A DNA stretch of 8,799 bases from an uncultured Lachnospiraceae bacterium (GCA_947651335.1 CANSYV010000044.1:1-8799); one strand, 5' to 3'. Counted from the first letter of the stretch, positions 1 to 6,362 are shown. The notes: generated by a model from the sequence alone, not told the origin. Translations and numbers: made by a program.

Positions 1-1
1 C

Positions 2-649
2 ATTGCGTCCGCCTGTATCTGGATCGGCATTTTCAATTCTATTCAGAGCATCTGTAAGGAACACGAGATTATCCGGTCTGAATACAGACAGGGAACCCGG
101 ATATCTTCCTATATTATGGCGAATATCAGATGGCAGTTTGTCCTGTGCCTGGTGCAGAGCATGGTGATATTCGCTATCTGTGTGGGTTTTATTGATTTTA
201 ATTCTGAGGGCATTGTGACCAGTGCTTATGTGGAGTATTTTGTCACTATGTTTCTGCTGACATTCGGCTCCGCGGTTCTTGGAATTATGATTTCTTCCAT
301 ATCCGGCAATCCCACCACAGCCATGACAATCATGCCCTTTGTGCTGATTCTGCAGCTGATCATGAGCGGGGTTTTGTTTGACCTGAGTGGATGGAGTGAG
401 AATATTGCATATATTACATACAGCAAATGGGGCATGTCTGCATTCGGCAGTATTGCAGACTTAAACAGCAGCGAATTTCCCCTGCAGATCAGCGAGGCTT
501 TTCCGGATGTTGTCAGGCTGGAGACGGAGAGCTGTTATGACCATGAAGTGTCGAATCTGGCCGTTTCGTGGGGGTGGTGCCTGGGAATTACAGTTTTCTG
601 CGCTGTGGTGAGCATATTAAGCCTGAAAATCAAAAACCGGGATTCATAA
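2..649 (+). CDS. ABC-2 type transporter permease, C-terminal part (5' truncated by window)
   Basis: The reading frame is open from base 2 and ends in TAA at 647-649, so the gene begins before the window; the ATG at 116 is internal. About 215 residues are visible. They hold hydrophobic segments typical of an ABC-2 permease half: one at the extreme left edge, then QFVLCLVQSMVIFAICVGFI, FVTMFLLTFGSAVLGIMISSI, MTIMPFVLILQLIMSGVLF and a last one near the C-terminus (WGWCLGITVFCAVVSIL). The stretch FNSIQSICKE followed by a charged segment and RISSYIMA is characteristic of ABCG-like permeases of Clostridia, which are often fused to an N-terminal ATPase and sometimes an FHA domain; that part is not visible, so such a fusion is inference. 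The gene would act in the cytoplasmic membrane with an unknown substrate. The kinase gene starts 41 bases downstream on the same strand with no terminator between, so they are probably co-transcribed. Confidence 0.85.
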   Translation: MASACIWIGIFNSIQSICKEHEIIRSEYRQGTRISSYIMANIRWQFVLCLVQSMVIFAICVGFIDFNSEGIVTSAYVEYFVTMFLLTFGSAVLGIMISSISGNPTTAMTIMPFVLILQLIMSGVLFDLSGWSENIAYITYSKWGMSAFGSIADLNSSEFPLQISEAFPDVVRLETESCYDHEVSNLAVSWGWCLGITVFCAVVSILSLKIKNRDS

Positions 650-690
650 AGGTATCAAAAAGGTATGGAAAAGAGGCAGTGAAGAGAATT

Positions 691-2460
691 ATGTATTGTT
701 ATACATGTATGAATGAGACCGATGAGGGGGCATTCTGCCGGTATTGCGGGAGCCCTTTAGAGACCCAGGCGGCGGCACATCACCTGACGCCTGGAACTTT
801 ATTAAATGGAAAGTATGTGATCGGGAATTTTATCGGCGAGGGCGGATTTGGCATTACTTATATTGGCAGAGACCGCAATTTGGATATCCGGGTTGCCATC
901 AAGGAGTATTATCCCTGCGGATATGTGAATCGGAACAATGGCCATTCCAATGCGGTTACAGTCACCACAGCTGACAGCGGGGATTTTTTTGAAAAGGGAA
1001 AGACGCGTTTTCTCCAGGAAGCCCGGAGTATTGCGAAATTTCCGGAAGAGCCGGGCATAGTAAGGGTCCGGGATTATTTCGAGGAGAACGACACTGCGTA
1101 TATTGTGATGGAGTACCTGGAAGGGGAGACATTGAGCCAGTATGTACGCGGGAGGGGGAAAATGGAAGCCTCAGAGTGTATTTCCCTGATGATTCCTGTG
1201 ATGCGTTCTCTGGAGAAATTCCATCAGGCAGGGATGATTCACAGGGATATCAGCCCTGATAATATTATGTATCAGAAAAACGGGACTCTGAAATTGATGG
1301 ATTTCGGCTCAGCCAGGTATTTTGCCAACCATGATATGGAAATGTCTGTGATTCTGAAACAGGGCTACTCGCCGGAGGAACAGTACCGGAAAAAAGGAAA
1401 GCAGGGGCCTTGGACAGATGTCTACAGCCTGTGCGCTTCCATTTACAGCTGTATTACGGGAGTGATACCGGAAAATGCCCTGGACAGACTCCACAGAGAT
1501 GCCTTGAGGCGGCCATCGGAATTGGGCGTGAGCATCCGTGCAGACCAGGAAGATGCCCTGATGAAAGGGCTGGCCGTATCTTCGGAGAACCGATGGGCTG
1601 ATATGGGAGAGCTTATGGCAGCGCTGGGCGTCCCTGGGGATACAAAGAGCCGGCAGCCAGAGTTTGACCCCTATAAAACGTATGTGCTGAACGAGGAATT
1701 CGATACAGAGATGAGTATGGGGATGCACACCGGGCCGGGGACAGGCCGTACATCCGGGCAGGACGCCCCTGCGCCGGAGCCAGATAAGCTAAAACGTCTG
1801 ACAGCGGTGGTGTTGATTGCGGCAGGTATCTGCATCCTGTTTACCGTGGTGTCCCTGGTGCTGATTGTGCCGAAGATCTCTGACAGTAAAGGAGAGACAG
1901 CGGCAAAGTCGGAATCATCCGGGGATAAAGACAGCGGCCAGAAAAAGGAGAAGGATGACGGCGTCATAGAAGTGGAGAAGATGAAAGCCGGCGAGGTGAA
2001 GAAGCTGAAGGACAAATATTGGAGAATGAATAAAAATGATCTGGCAGAGGCAGAGGCTTCTTCCGTGATCAAACAGCAGGAGGGCGTGAGTAATCTGCCC
2101 GAATATTTATTTGACAATAACATTCAGACAAACTGGCAGGAGGGAGTGAAAGGGGCGGGGATTGATGAGTATGTGGCTTATCAGTTCCAAGATGAATACC
2201 GCGTCTGTGCCATGAGCTTTAAGCTGGGAAACTGGAAGACAAAAAAATATTATTATGGAAACAACCGGCCCCGCACATTGACATTATCCATGAACGGACA
2301 GTCGTGGAAAGTGTCATTTCCCGATAAATGGGAGCAGTTCGGCATTCGGTTCACATCTGCGGTGAAAACCTCTGACTTAAAAATAACCATCAATGATGTC
2401 TATAAGGGAACCGACTGGAATGATACAGTGATTACAGATATCGGAGTGTGGTATGAATAG
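691..2460 (+). CDS. Membrane Ser/Thr protein kinase with zinc ribbon and extracellular NADase-type glycan-binding domain
   Basis: 589 residues from ATG 691. I chose this start because it keeps an N-terminal zinc ribbon (Cys3, Cys6, Cys16, Cys19); the longer frame from 568 would lie inside the permease gene. The kinase domain spans about 42-312: glycine loop GEGGFG (49-54), Lys71 in VAIKEYYP, Glu110, HRDISPDN (184-191) with catalytic Asp186, DFG (204-206), GYSPEEQY (225-232) where APE usually lies, and TDVYSL (242-247). All catalytic residues are present, so it should be active. After a linker, a membrane helix covers about 369-394, then a Lys/Glu/Ser/Asp-rich stalk (396-450). The outer domain (about 455-589) carries the pattern of NADase-type glycan-binding (discoidin-like) domains: LFDNNIQTNWQEGVKGAG, NNRP, ITINDVYKGTDWNDTVITDI. 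Orientation is kinase inside, ligand domain outside, in place of the PASTA repeats of PknB/PrkC. Targets and ligand are unknown. The Shine-Dalgarno is weak (GAAGAGA), fitting coupling to upstream translation. The stop overlaps the next gene's start. Confidence 0.93.
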   Translation: MYCYTCMNETDEGAFCRYCGSPLETQAAAHHLTPGTLLNGKYVIGNFIGEGGFGITYIGRDRNLDIRVAIKEYYPCGYVNRNNGHSNAVTVTTADSGDFFEKGKTRFLQEARSIAKFPEEPGIVRVRDYFEENDTAYIVMEYLEGETLSQYVRGRGKMEASECISLMIPVMRSLEKFHQAGMIHRDISPDNIMYQKNGTLKLMDFGSARYFANHDMEMSVILKQGYSPEEQYRKKGKQGPWTDVYSLCASIYSCITGVIPENALDRLHRDALRRPSELGVSIRADQEDALMKGLAVSSENRWADMGELMAALGVPGDTKSRQPEFDPYKTYVLNEEFDTEMSMGMHTGPGTGRTSGQDAPAPEPDKLKRLTAVVLIAAGICILFTVVSLVLIVPKISDSKGETAAKSESSGDKDSGQKKEKDDGVIEVEKMKAGEVKKLKDKYWRMNKNDLAEAEASSVIKQQEGVSNLPEYLFDNNIQTNWQEGVKGAGIDEYVAYQFQDEYRVCAMSFKLGNWKTKKYYYGNNRPRTLTLSMNGQSWKVSFPDKWEQFGIRFTSAVKTSDLKITINDVYKGTDWNDTVITDIGVWYE

Positions 2461-3364
2461 AAAGGAAGAGCAGATGAAGAAAAAAGCGGGATATGTAAGA
2501 GATATAATACTTATTGTCATCTGCCTTCTGCTGATTCTTCTGGGGGTGGTTTTGGCGGCTGCCCTGTGGAAACAGCAGAGCCGGCATGAGGCAGAGAAGA
2601 AGCAGTGGGAGCAGAAAGAGAAAAAATATGAAAAACAGCTGAAAAAGCTGAGAAAACAGCAGAAAGAAAAGGCCCAGCCCACGGCTCAGTATCTGGAGAA
2701 TCTGGATAACTCCAATCCAGGGGATGTTCTGGAGCCGTACGTATTGGATATGGAGGATATTTCCCGTTATTTCAGCGCTTATGAGATTGTGGAGGGAGAC
2801 CCTGTCTATCAGAGGATAAATGAAAAATCTTACCGCCAGAATCAGGACATCGGCCTGGATGAGCTGACGTACTTTAAGATGCTTCATTACAATTTTGATG
2901 GAGAGATTCAGGTAGGGGAGCTGATTATGAACAGCGCGCTGAAAGAGGATGTTTTAGAAATATTTCAGGAATTGTTTGAACACCAGTATCAGATTCAGTC
3001 CATGTATCTGGTGGATAATTACTGGACTGGGGATGGAATTACTTCTGACAGCTCTTCCATTGACCAGAATAATACTTCAGCGTTTAATTACCGCCAGTCC
3101 ACGGCCAGCGCGGAATTATCAAACCATGCCTTTGGACGGGCCATTGATATTAACCCGCTGCAGAATCCCTACATCTGGTACAACGAGGACGGCACCCCAG
3201 ACGAGTATTATCGGGACGAGAAGTATATGGACCGCAGCCTGGATGATCCGCATATCATCGACCATGACGACCTGTGCTGCAGGCTTTTTCTGGAGCGTGG
3301 GTTTACCTGGGGCGGCGATTGGGTGAATCCAATCGATTACCAGCATTTTGAGAAGAGAGAATAA
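2453..3364 (+). CDS. Membrane-anchored M15-family peptidase (D-alanyl-D-alanine carboxypeptidase / CwlK-like)
   Basis: 303 residues. A single N-terminal membrane helix (about 17-38, DIILIVICLLLILLGVVLAAAL) acts as signal anchor. A Lys/Glu/Gln-rich coiled-coil-like stretch (43-73) follows, then an outer domain. The catalytic part is at the C-terminus: SNHAFGRAIDIN gives zinc ligands His225 and Asp232, and GGDWVNPIDYQHFE supplies Asp295 as likely base and His298 as third zinc ligand. This is the SxHxxGxAxD...DxxHFE arrangement of the Peptidase_M15_4 / VanY-like group, which cleaves D-Ala-D-Ala or L-Ala-D-Glu bonds in peptidoglycan stem peptides; which bond is cut here cannot be told. The start overlaps the kinase stop by 8 bases (ATGAATAG) with GGAG 6 bases upstream. 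An alternative ATG at 2474 has GGAAG 5 bases upstream and would remove 7 residues. The overlap argues for translational coupling and a shared role in envelope control. The gene ends just before a strong terminator. Confidence 0.9.
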   Translation: MNRKEEQMKKKAGYVRDIILIVICLLLILLGVVLAAALWKQQSRHEAEKKQWEQKEKKYEKQLKKLRKQQKEKAQPTAQYLENLDNSNPGDVLEPYVLDMEDISRYFSAYEIVEGDPVYQRINEKSYRQNQDIGLDELTYFKMLHYNFDGEIQVGELIMNSALKEDVLEIFQELFEHQYQIQSMYLVDNYWTGDGITSDSSSIDQNNTSAFNYRQSTASAELSNHAFGRAIDINPLQNPYIWYNEDGTPDEYYRDEKYMDRSLDDPHIIDHDDLCCRLFLERGFTWGGDWVNPIDYQHFEKRE

Positions 3365-3365
3365 A

Positions 3366-3413
3366 ACAGGGCGTGATTTCCAAAAACATGACAGGATGGG
3401 AATCACGCCCTGT
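3366..3413. terminator. Bidirectional intrinsic terminator between convergent operons
   Basis: A 16-bp stem pairs ACAGGGCGTGATTTCC (3366-3381) with GGGAATCACGCCCTGT (3398-3413), one mismatched pair, 16-base loop. It starts two bases after the peptidase stop. On the - strand the stem is followed by TTTTATT, a good U-tract, so it also ends the glycosidase/small-gene transcript that stops at 3425. On the + strand the tail (CTTTCATTT) is weaker. Confidence 0.85.
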
Positions 3414-3424
3414 CTTTCATTTGG

Positions 3425-3625
3425 TTATAAATAATTCTGCTGGCATTTCACGCATTTGGAATCTCTGCTGCAGTGAAAATGCAGAACGATATCGTCAATC
3501 CGCGTGCAGGTGGCCTTTTTGTAGACTACTGTGTGTATGGATTTGGATGAATCTGTGGGGCACTTGTATTCATAAGTGCATGTGTACTGGTTTTCATCTT
3601 CTTCTGTTATCTGGGTTGGTTCCAT
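3425..3625 (-). CDS. Small cysteine-rich protein of unknown function (66 aa)
   Basis: I do not recognise this protein. It is probably real because AAGGAGG lies 4 bases before its ATG, it starts 11 bases after the stop of the NagZ-like gene on the same strand, and it ends 11 bases before a terminator that works in this direction. The 66 residues have no membrane segment or signal peptide, so it should be cytosolic. Six cysteines stand at 16, 22, 40, 52, 58 and 61; the C-terminal CSRDSKCVKC pattern (Cys52, Cys58, Cys61) with His49 and His51 nearby suggests metal binding, perhaps a zinc ribbon-like fold. The N-terminus is acidic (TEEDEN) and the middle is rich in Lys and Thr. Co-transcription with the glycosidase is likely, but no functional link can be deduced. 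A role in metal binding is inference only. Confidence 0.72.
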   Translation of the reverse strand: MEPTQITEEDENQYTCTYEYKCPTDSSKSIHTVVYKKATCTRIDDIVLHFHCSRDSKCVKCQQNYL

Positions 3626-3629
3626 ATGT

Positions 3630-3636
3630 CCTCCTT
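3630..3636 (-). promoter_or_regulatory. Shine-Dalgarno site AAGGAGG of the cysteine-rich small gene
   Basis: On the - strand AAGGAGG sits directly after the TAA of the upstream glycosidase gene and 4 bases before ATG at 3625. This perfect match to the anti-Shine-Dalgarno sequence is the main evidence that the 66-codon frame is translated. Confidence 0.8.
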
Positions 3637-4983
3637 TTACTTTTCCAGCATGGTTAATTTGACTCTTAATATTCTGCTCACAGAATCATTGATTCTGTCT
3701 TCCGGGATAATGTGATTATCCACGGCGTCCAGAATCCCCTGGTAAGCGGCTGTAAAATCATCCGGCATCAGAATAATATCCACCCCTGCCTGGATGGCTT
3801 TTACGGCAGCATCTGAGGCGGTGTACGTCTGTGAGATGGCGCCCATATTCATGGCATCTGTGATGATAATTCCATTGTAGTCCATCTGATCCCGCAGGAT
3901 TTCTGACAGCATTTTGTAGGAGAGGGAGGCAGGTGTGTCGTCTCCGATAACATTTGGCAGAGAAATGTGTCCGGCCATAATGAAATCAGTCTCTTCCTGA
4001 ATGCCTCTTTCAAAAGGTATCAGTTCACAGGTCAGCAAATCGTCCAGTGTCTTGGAGGTGAAGGCATATCCTTCATGGGTGTCCCCTTCTGTGGCACCGT
4101 GCCCGGGAAAGTGCTTAAATGCCCCGCAGACTCCGTTTTCCTTTAAGCCTTTCAGCAATGCGGCAGACATTTCAGCTGTCACATCCGGGTCACTGCTGAA
4201 AGCGCGGTCTTTAACAACCTCATTGGAAGGATTGGACAGTACGTCTGCCACAGGGGCGAAGTCCACATTAAAACCCAGTTCGGACAGATAGCTGCCCAGG
4301 TCAAGGCCAGTCTGGTAGGCCTGATTGGTATCGCCCGAGGCCCCCACCTCTGCCATACTGCCGATGGGCGGAACATTAAAGTTGGCGTTTCCATTGATTC
4401 TGGCAACGGTTCCCCCCTCTTCATCAATACAGGTGAACAGGGGCAGGCCCGTGCGGTCCATGCTGTAGCCCTGTACGGTTTCCAGCATTGTCTTTACCTG
4501 TTCCGGTGACTGCAGATTCTGTTCCATATACACGAAGCCGCCCACAGGAATATTATGGATGGCTTCTTCTGTCATGGCCCCGGCTTCTGTAACAATGTCA
4601 GCATTGACAGCGGCTTCCGGCAGAATGATAAACATCTGCGCTGCCTTTTCCTGGATAGACATTTTCTCCAGATATTCTTCTATCTGTGAATCAATATCCC
4701 CGCCAGTGAGCAGGGCAGCGGTATCCGTATCCTTGTCTGCCTTGGGCTGGGTATTTCCGCCGGCAGTTTCCGCATCATCGGCTGGCACTATGGTCACGAC
4801 ATCTGCGGTATGGTCATTTTCATCATCTTCGGACACCTGTTTGTCTTTTTCATCTTCCGCGGGAGGGGCTGTGTTTGAGGGGTCTGAAGCGGTTTTTTTG
4901 GTTTTGTCCGTCTGGCATCCGGTACATGCCAGTAAACAGATAAAACAGAGTGCTATGATAGACAGTGTTCTAACGGTTTTCAT
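3637..4983 (-). CDS. nagZ: Glycoside hydrolase family 3 lipoprotein, beta-N-acetylglucosaminidase (NagZ-like)
   Basis: 448 residues from ATG 4983; a TTG nine bases upstream also opens the frame, but AAGGGA would be only 2 bases from it, so ATG is preferred despite an 11-base spacing. The N-terminus is a lipoprotein signal peptide (MKTVRTLSIIALCFICLLAC) with the lipidated cysteine at 20 or 23. Residues 24 to about 97 are an acidic, Thr/Asp/Pro-rich linker. The GH3 domain follows: IDEEGG (186-191), NVDFAPVADV, KHFPGHG (290-296) with the GDTH element (Asp301, His303) that in NagZ enzymes provides the catalytic Asp-His acid/base, and ITDAMNMGAI with nucleophile Asp376. These are the hallmarks of enzymes that remove non-reducing GlcNAc from peptidoglycan fragments such as GlcNAc-MurNAc-peptide; in Bacillus subtilis the homologue is likewise an exported cell-wall recycling enzyme. 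It should act on the outer face of the membrane. It heads a two-gene unit with the cysteine-rich small gene, under a strong promoter. The symbol is given by family; the exact substrate is inferred. Confidence 0.92.
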   Translation of the reverse strand: MKTVRTLSIIALCFICLLACTGCQTDKTKKTASDPSNTAPPAEDEKDKQVSEDDENDHTADVVTIVPADDAETAGGNTQPKADKDTDTAALLTGGDIDSQIEEYLEKMSIQEKAAQMFIILPEAAVNADIVTEAGAMTEEAIHNIPVGGFVYMEQNLQSPEQVKTMLETVQGYSMDRTGLPLFTCIDEEGGTVARINGNANFNVPPIGSMAEVGASGDTNQAYQTGLDLGSYLSELGFNVDFAPVADVLSNPSNEVVKDRAFSSDPDVTAEMSAALLKGLKENGVCGAFKHFPGHGATEGDTHEGYAFTSKTLDDLLTCELIPFERGIQEETDFIMAGHISLPNVIGDDTPASLSYKMLSEILRDQMDYNGIIITDAMNMGAISQTYTASDAAVKAIQAGVDIILMPDDFTAAYQGILDAVDNHIIPEDRINDSVSRILRVKLTMLEK

Positions 4984-5035
4984 CTCTGCCAAATTCCCTT
5001 CTTTCCAGAATGTGATATTGTTTATGTTTGTAGTT

Positions 5036-5064
5036 ATTATAGAATAATTTTAGAATGATGACAA
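5036..5064 (-). promoter_or_regulatory. Sigma-A type promoter for the NagZ-like gene
   Basis: On the - strand, TTGTCA (5059-5064) and TATAAT (5036-5041) are separated by exactly 17 bases, 11 of 12 matches to consensus. Transcription would start near 5029, giving a leader of about 45 bases before ATG 4983. No operator-like palindrome is evident around it. Confidence 0.8.
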
Positions 5065-5093
5065 GTTTTCTTTTGCTTGCTATTTGGTCTTAT

Positions 5094-5122
5094 TTGATTT
5101 ACAATTAAAATTAAGATAAAAT
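5094..5122 (+). promoter_or_regulatory. Sigma-A type promoter for the SDR gene
   Basis: TTGATT (5094-5099), 17 bases, TAAAAT (5117-5122), in an AT-rich stretch. The predicted start near 5129 gives a leader of about 25 bases before ATG 5154 that contains the AAGGAGG site. It is divergent from, and about 30 bases away from, the promoter of the NagZ-like gene. Confidence 0.6.
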
Positions 5123-5137
5123 CAATAAACATTTAAC

Positions 5138-5144
5138 AAGGAGG
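5138..5144 (+). promoter_or_regulatory. Shine-Dalgarno site AAGGAGG that sets the SDR start
   Basis: AAGGAGG is 9 bases before ATG 5154. A TTG at 5145 also opens the frame but directly abuts the site, so it cannot be the start. This decides the N-terminus as MGFLTGKTAV. Confidence 0.85.
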
Positions 5145-5153
5145 TTGTTATCT

Positions 5154-5954
5154 ATGGGATTTTTAACAGGCAAGACAGCGGTTATCACTGGAGCGGGACG
5201 GGCTGTGCTCAGTAACGGAAGATGCGGTTCCATCGGCTACGGCATCGCCACCGCCTATGCAAAAGAAGGCGCGAATATTGTAATTACAGGGCGTAATGTG
5301 AAAAAGCTGGAAGATGCAAAAGAGGAACTGGAAAGGCTTTATGGGATTAAAGTTCTGATTGTGCAGGCGGATGTCAATGAAGGCGCGGACAATGAAAAGG
5401 TTGTTGGGAAGGTGATTGAACAGACCATAGACGCTTTCGGACGGATTGATGTTCTGATCAATAATGCACAGGCATCGGCTTCCGGAGTTCCCCTTGCCGA
5501 GCATACCACGGATCAGTTTAATCTGGCAATGTATTCCGGGCTGTATGCCGCATTTTACTACATGAAGGCGTGCTATCCTTACCTGAAAGAGACAAAAGGC
5601 TCCGTGATTAATTTTGCCTCCGGCGCAGGGCTGTTTGGCAATTTCGGACAGTGTGCCTACGCTGCCGCGAAAGAAGGCATCCGCGGCCTCAGCCGTGTGG
5701 CGGCCACAGAGTGGGCGAAAGACGGTATTAATGTGAATATTATCTGCCCGCTGGCATGGACAGCGCAGTTAGAGCAGTTTCAGAATGCTTATCCGGATGC
5801 CTTTGAGAAAAATGTGCATACCCCGCCAGCAGGACATTTCGGAGACTCCGAGGATGAGATTGGAAGGGTATGTGTCCAGCTTGCGTCTCCGGATTTCAAG
5901 TATATGACAGGAGAGACGCTTACTTTGGAAGGCGGGCTTGGACAGAGGCCATAG
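5154..5954 (+). CDS. Short-chain dehydrogenase/reductase, 12-hydroxysteroid dehydrogenase-like
   Basis: 266 residues, a classical-length SDR. The Rossmann start is unusual: TGAGRAVLSNGRCGSIGYG (12-30) has about seven extra residues inside the usual glycine motif. TGRN (45-48) after the second strand, with Arg47, suggests NADP(H). NNAQ (103-106) stands for NNAG. Catalytic Ser156, Tyr169 and Lys173 (YAAAK) are present; the usual catalytic Asn position appears to be Ser128 (YSGLYA). The stretches LINNAQASASG, CYPYLKET, INFASGAGLFGN, AAAKEGIRGLSRVAATEW, CPLAWTAQLE and SPDFKYMTGETLTLEGG closely match, from memory, the clostridial NADP-dependent 12alpha-hydroxysteroid dehydrogenase (Clostridium group P strain 48-50), which interconverts the 12-hydroxyl of cholic or deoxycholic acid and the 12-keto form. 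Activity on the 12-position of bile acids is therefore likely, but alpha versus beta stereospecificity or another sterol or alcohol substrate cannot be settled by eye. It is a cytosolic, single-gene unit with its own promoter and terminator. Confidence 0.85.
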   Translation: MGFLTGKTAVITGAGRAVLSNGRCGSIGYGIATAYAKEGANIVITGRNVKKLEDAKEELERLYGIKVLIVQADVNEGADNEKVVGKVIEQTIDAFGRIDVLINNAQASASGVPLAEHTTDQFNLAMYSGLYAAFYYMKACYPYLKETKGSVINFASGAGLFGNFGQCAYAAAKEGIRGLSRVAATEWAKDGINVNIICPLAWTAQLEQFQNAYPDAFEKNVHTPPAGHFGDSEDEIGRVCVQLASPDFKYMTGETLTLEGGLGQRP

Positions 5955-5967
5955 TCTGGCAGGGAAT

Positions 5968-6013
5968 CAAATAAAACAGGGAGACGTTAGGAGACGTCTC
6001 CCTGTTTTATTTG
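5968..6013. terminator. Strong intrinsic terminator after the SDR gene
   Basis: A perfect 19-bp stem (5968-5986 with 5995-6013) with an 8-base loop begins 13 bases after the SDR stop. The stem has A-rich and T-rich outer ends (AATAAAACAGG with CCTGTTTTATT), so the U-tract is part of the stem and the element can work in either direction. Confidence 0.88.
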
Positions 6014-6061
6014 GGAACTTCTCAGGGATAAGATAAAAGGAATAGAAAGTTCAGGTTATTA

Positions 6062-6067
6062 TATAAT
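6062..6067 (+). promoter_or_regulatory. Possible -10 box upstream of the 65-aa hypothetical gene
   Basis: TATAAT is a perfect -10 hexamer in an AT-rich stretch, but no convincing -35 box or extended TGn lies at the right distance. It would give a leader of about 90 bases before the small gene at 6165. A promoter is expected here because a terminator closes the SDR unit just upstream. Confidence 0.4.
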
Positions 6068-6164
6068 AGTAATACCATGGCAGCCGGCAGGGTTAGTCAG
6101 ACCCAGTCCTATTTTGTCAGAGGTTTTGTTGTTGAGTGTGGGCATGAAATGATAGGAGATGGAG

Positions 6165-6362
6165 ATGATGAGGGAAAATAATAAGGTTTACCAGCTTCTG
6201 AGAGAATGGGAGGCTGCCGCTCTGGATGAAAGAGATAAGCATTCATGGGAAGATGGCATTCTGGATATTATAGACAGAATTCAACAGGAGGCTTTTATGG
6301 AAGGGTATCAATATGCCATTAAAGTATTAAATGAAGGTATGGTGAAAAGGAAAGAAAATTAA
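6165..6362 (+). CDS. Small hypothetical protein (65 aa)
   Basis: I do not recognise it. The frame holds three closely spaced ATGs (6159, 6165, 6168); AGGAG at 6154-6158 directly abuts the first, lies 6 bases before the second and 9 before the third, so 6165 (or 6168) is the likely start. The protein is short, highly charged and predicted almost wholly helical: a first helix near VYQLLREWEAAALDERDK and a second from IIDRIQQEAFMEGYQYAIKVLNEGM. The ending with Phe-x-x-Gly-Tyr-x-x-Ala resembles the C-terminal helix of small Firmicutes proteins of unknown function (DUF6809-like), but this is a weak impression. No signal peptide, membrane helix or cysteine is present, so it should be cytosolic. No DNA-binding motif is clear. 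The next gene begins 125 bases downstream with its own possible -10 box. Confidence 0.65.
   Translation: MMRENNKVYQLLREWEAAALDERDKHSWEDGILDIIDRIQQEAFMEGYQYAIKVLNEGMVKRKEN

Noticed and set aside
568..690. N-terminal extension of the kinase frame to ATG 568
   Set aside because: It overlaps the permease coding region, lacks a ribosome site, and its residues do not resemble a protein domain; the zinc ribbon begins right after ATG 691.
1671..2123. 150-codon - strand frame opposite the kinase
   Set aside because: Antisense shadow of the linker, membrane helix and stalk; Ser/Phe-rich composition and no start signals.
2432..2887. 151-codon - strand frame with long hydrophobic Leu/Phe runs
   Set aside because: Produced by reading the Lys/Glu-rich coiled coil of the peptidase gene backwards; no ribosome site.
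3373..3657. 94-codon + strand frame after the peptidase terminator
   Set aside because: Starts inside the terminator hairpin and lies opposite the better supported cysteine-rich gene; no Shine-Dalgarno.
4559..5047. 162-codon + strand frame opposite the NagZ-like gene
   Set aside because: It is the antisense shadow of the signal peptide and low-complexity linker; no ribosome site and a Ser/Val/Ala-biased product.
3366..6013. The two terminator hairpins sharing ACAGGG, considered as a dispersed repeat
   Set aside because: Similarity is limited to AAAACAGGG and the rest of the stems differ; no further copies in the window.
6077..6181. 34-codon frame before the 65-aa gene, considered as a feature
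   Set aside because: No Shine-Dalgarno and only circumstantial support, so kept as a hypothesis under findings and not called as a gene.
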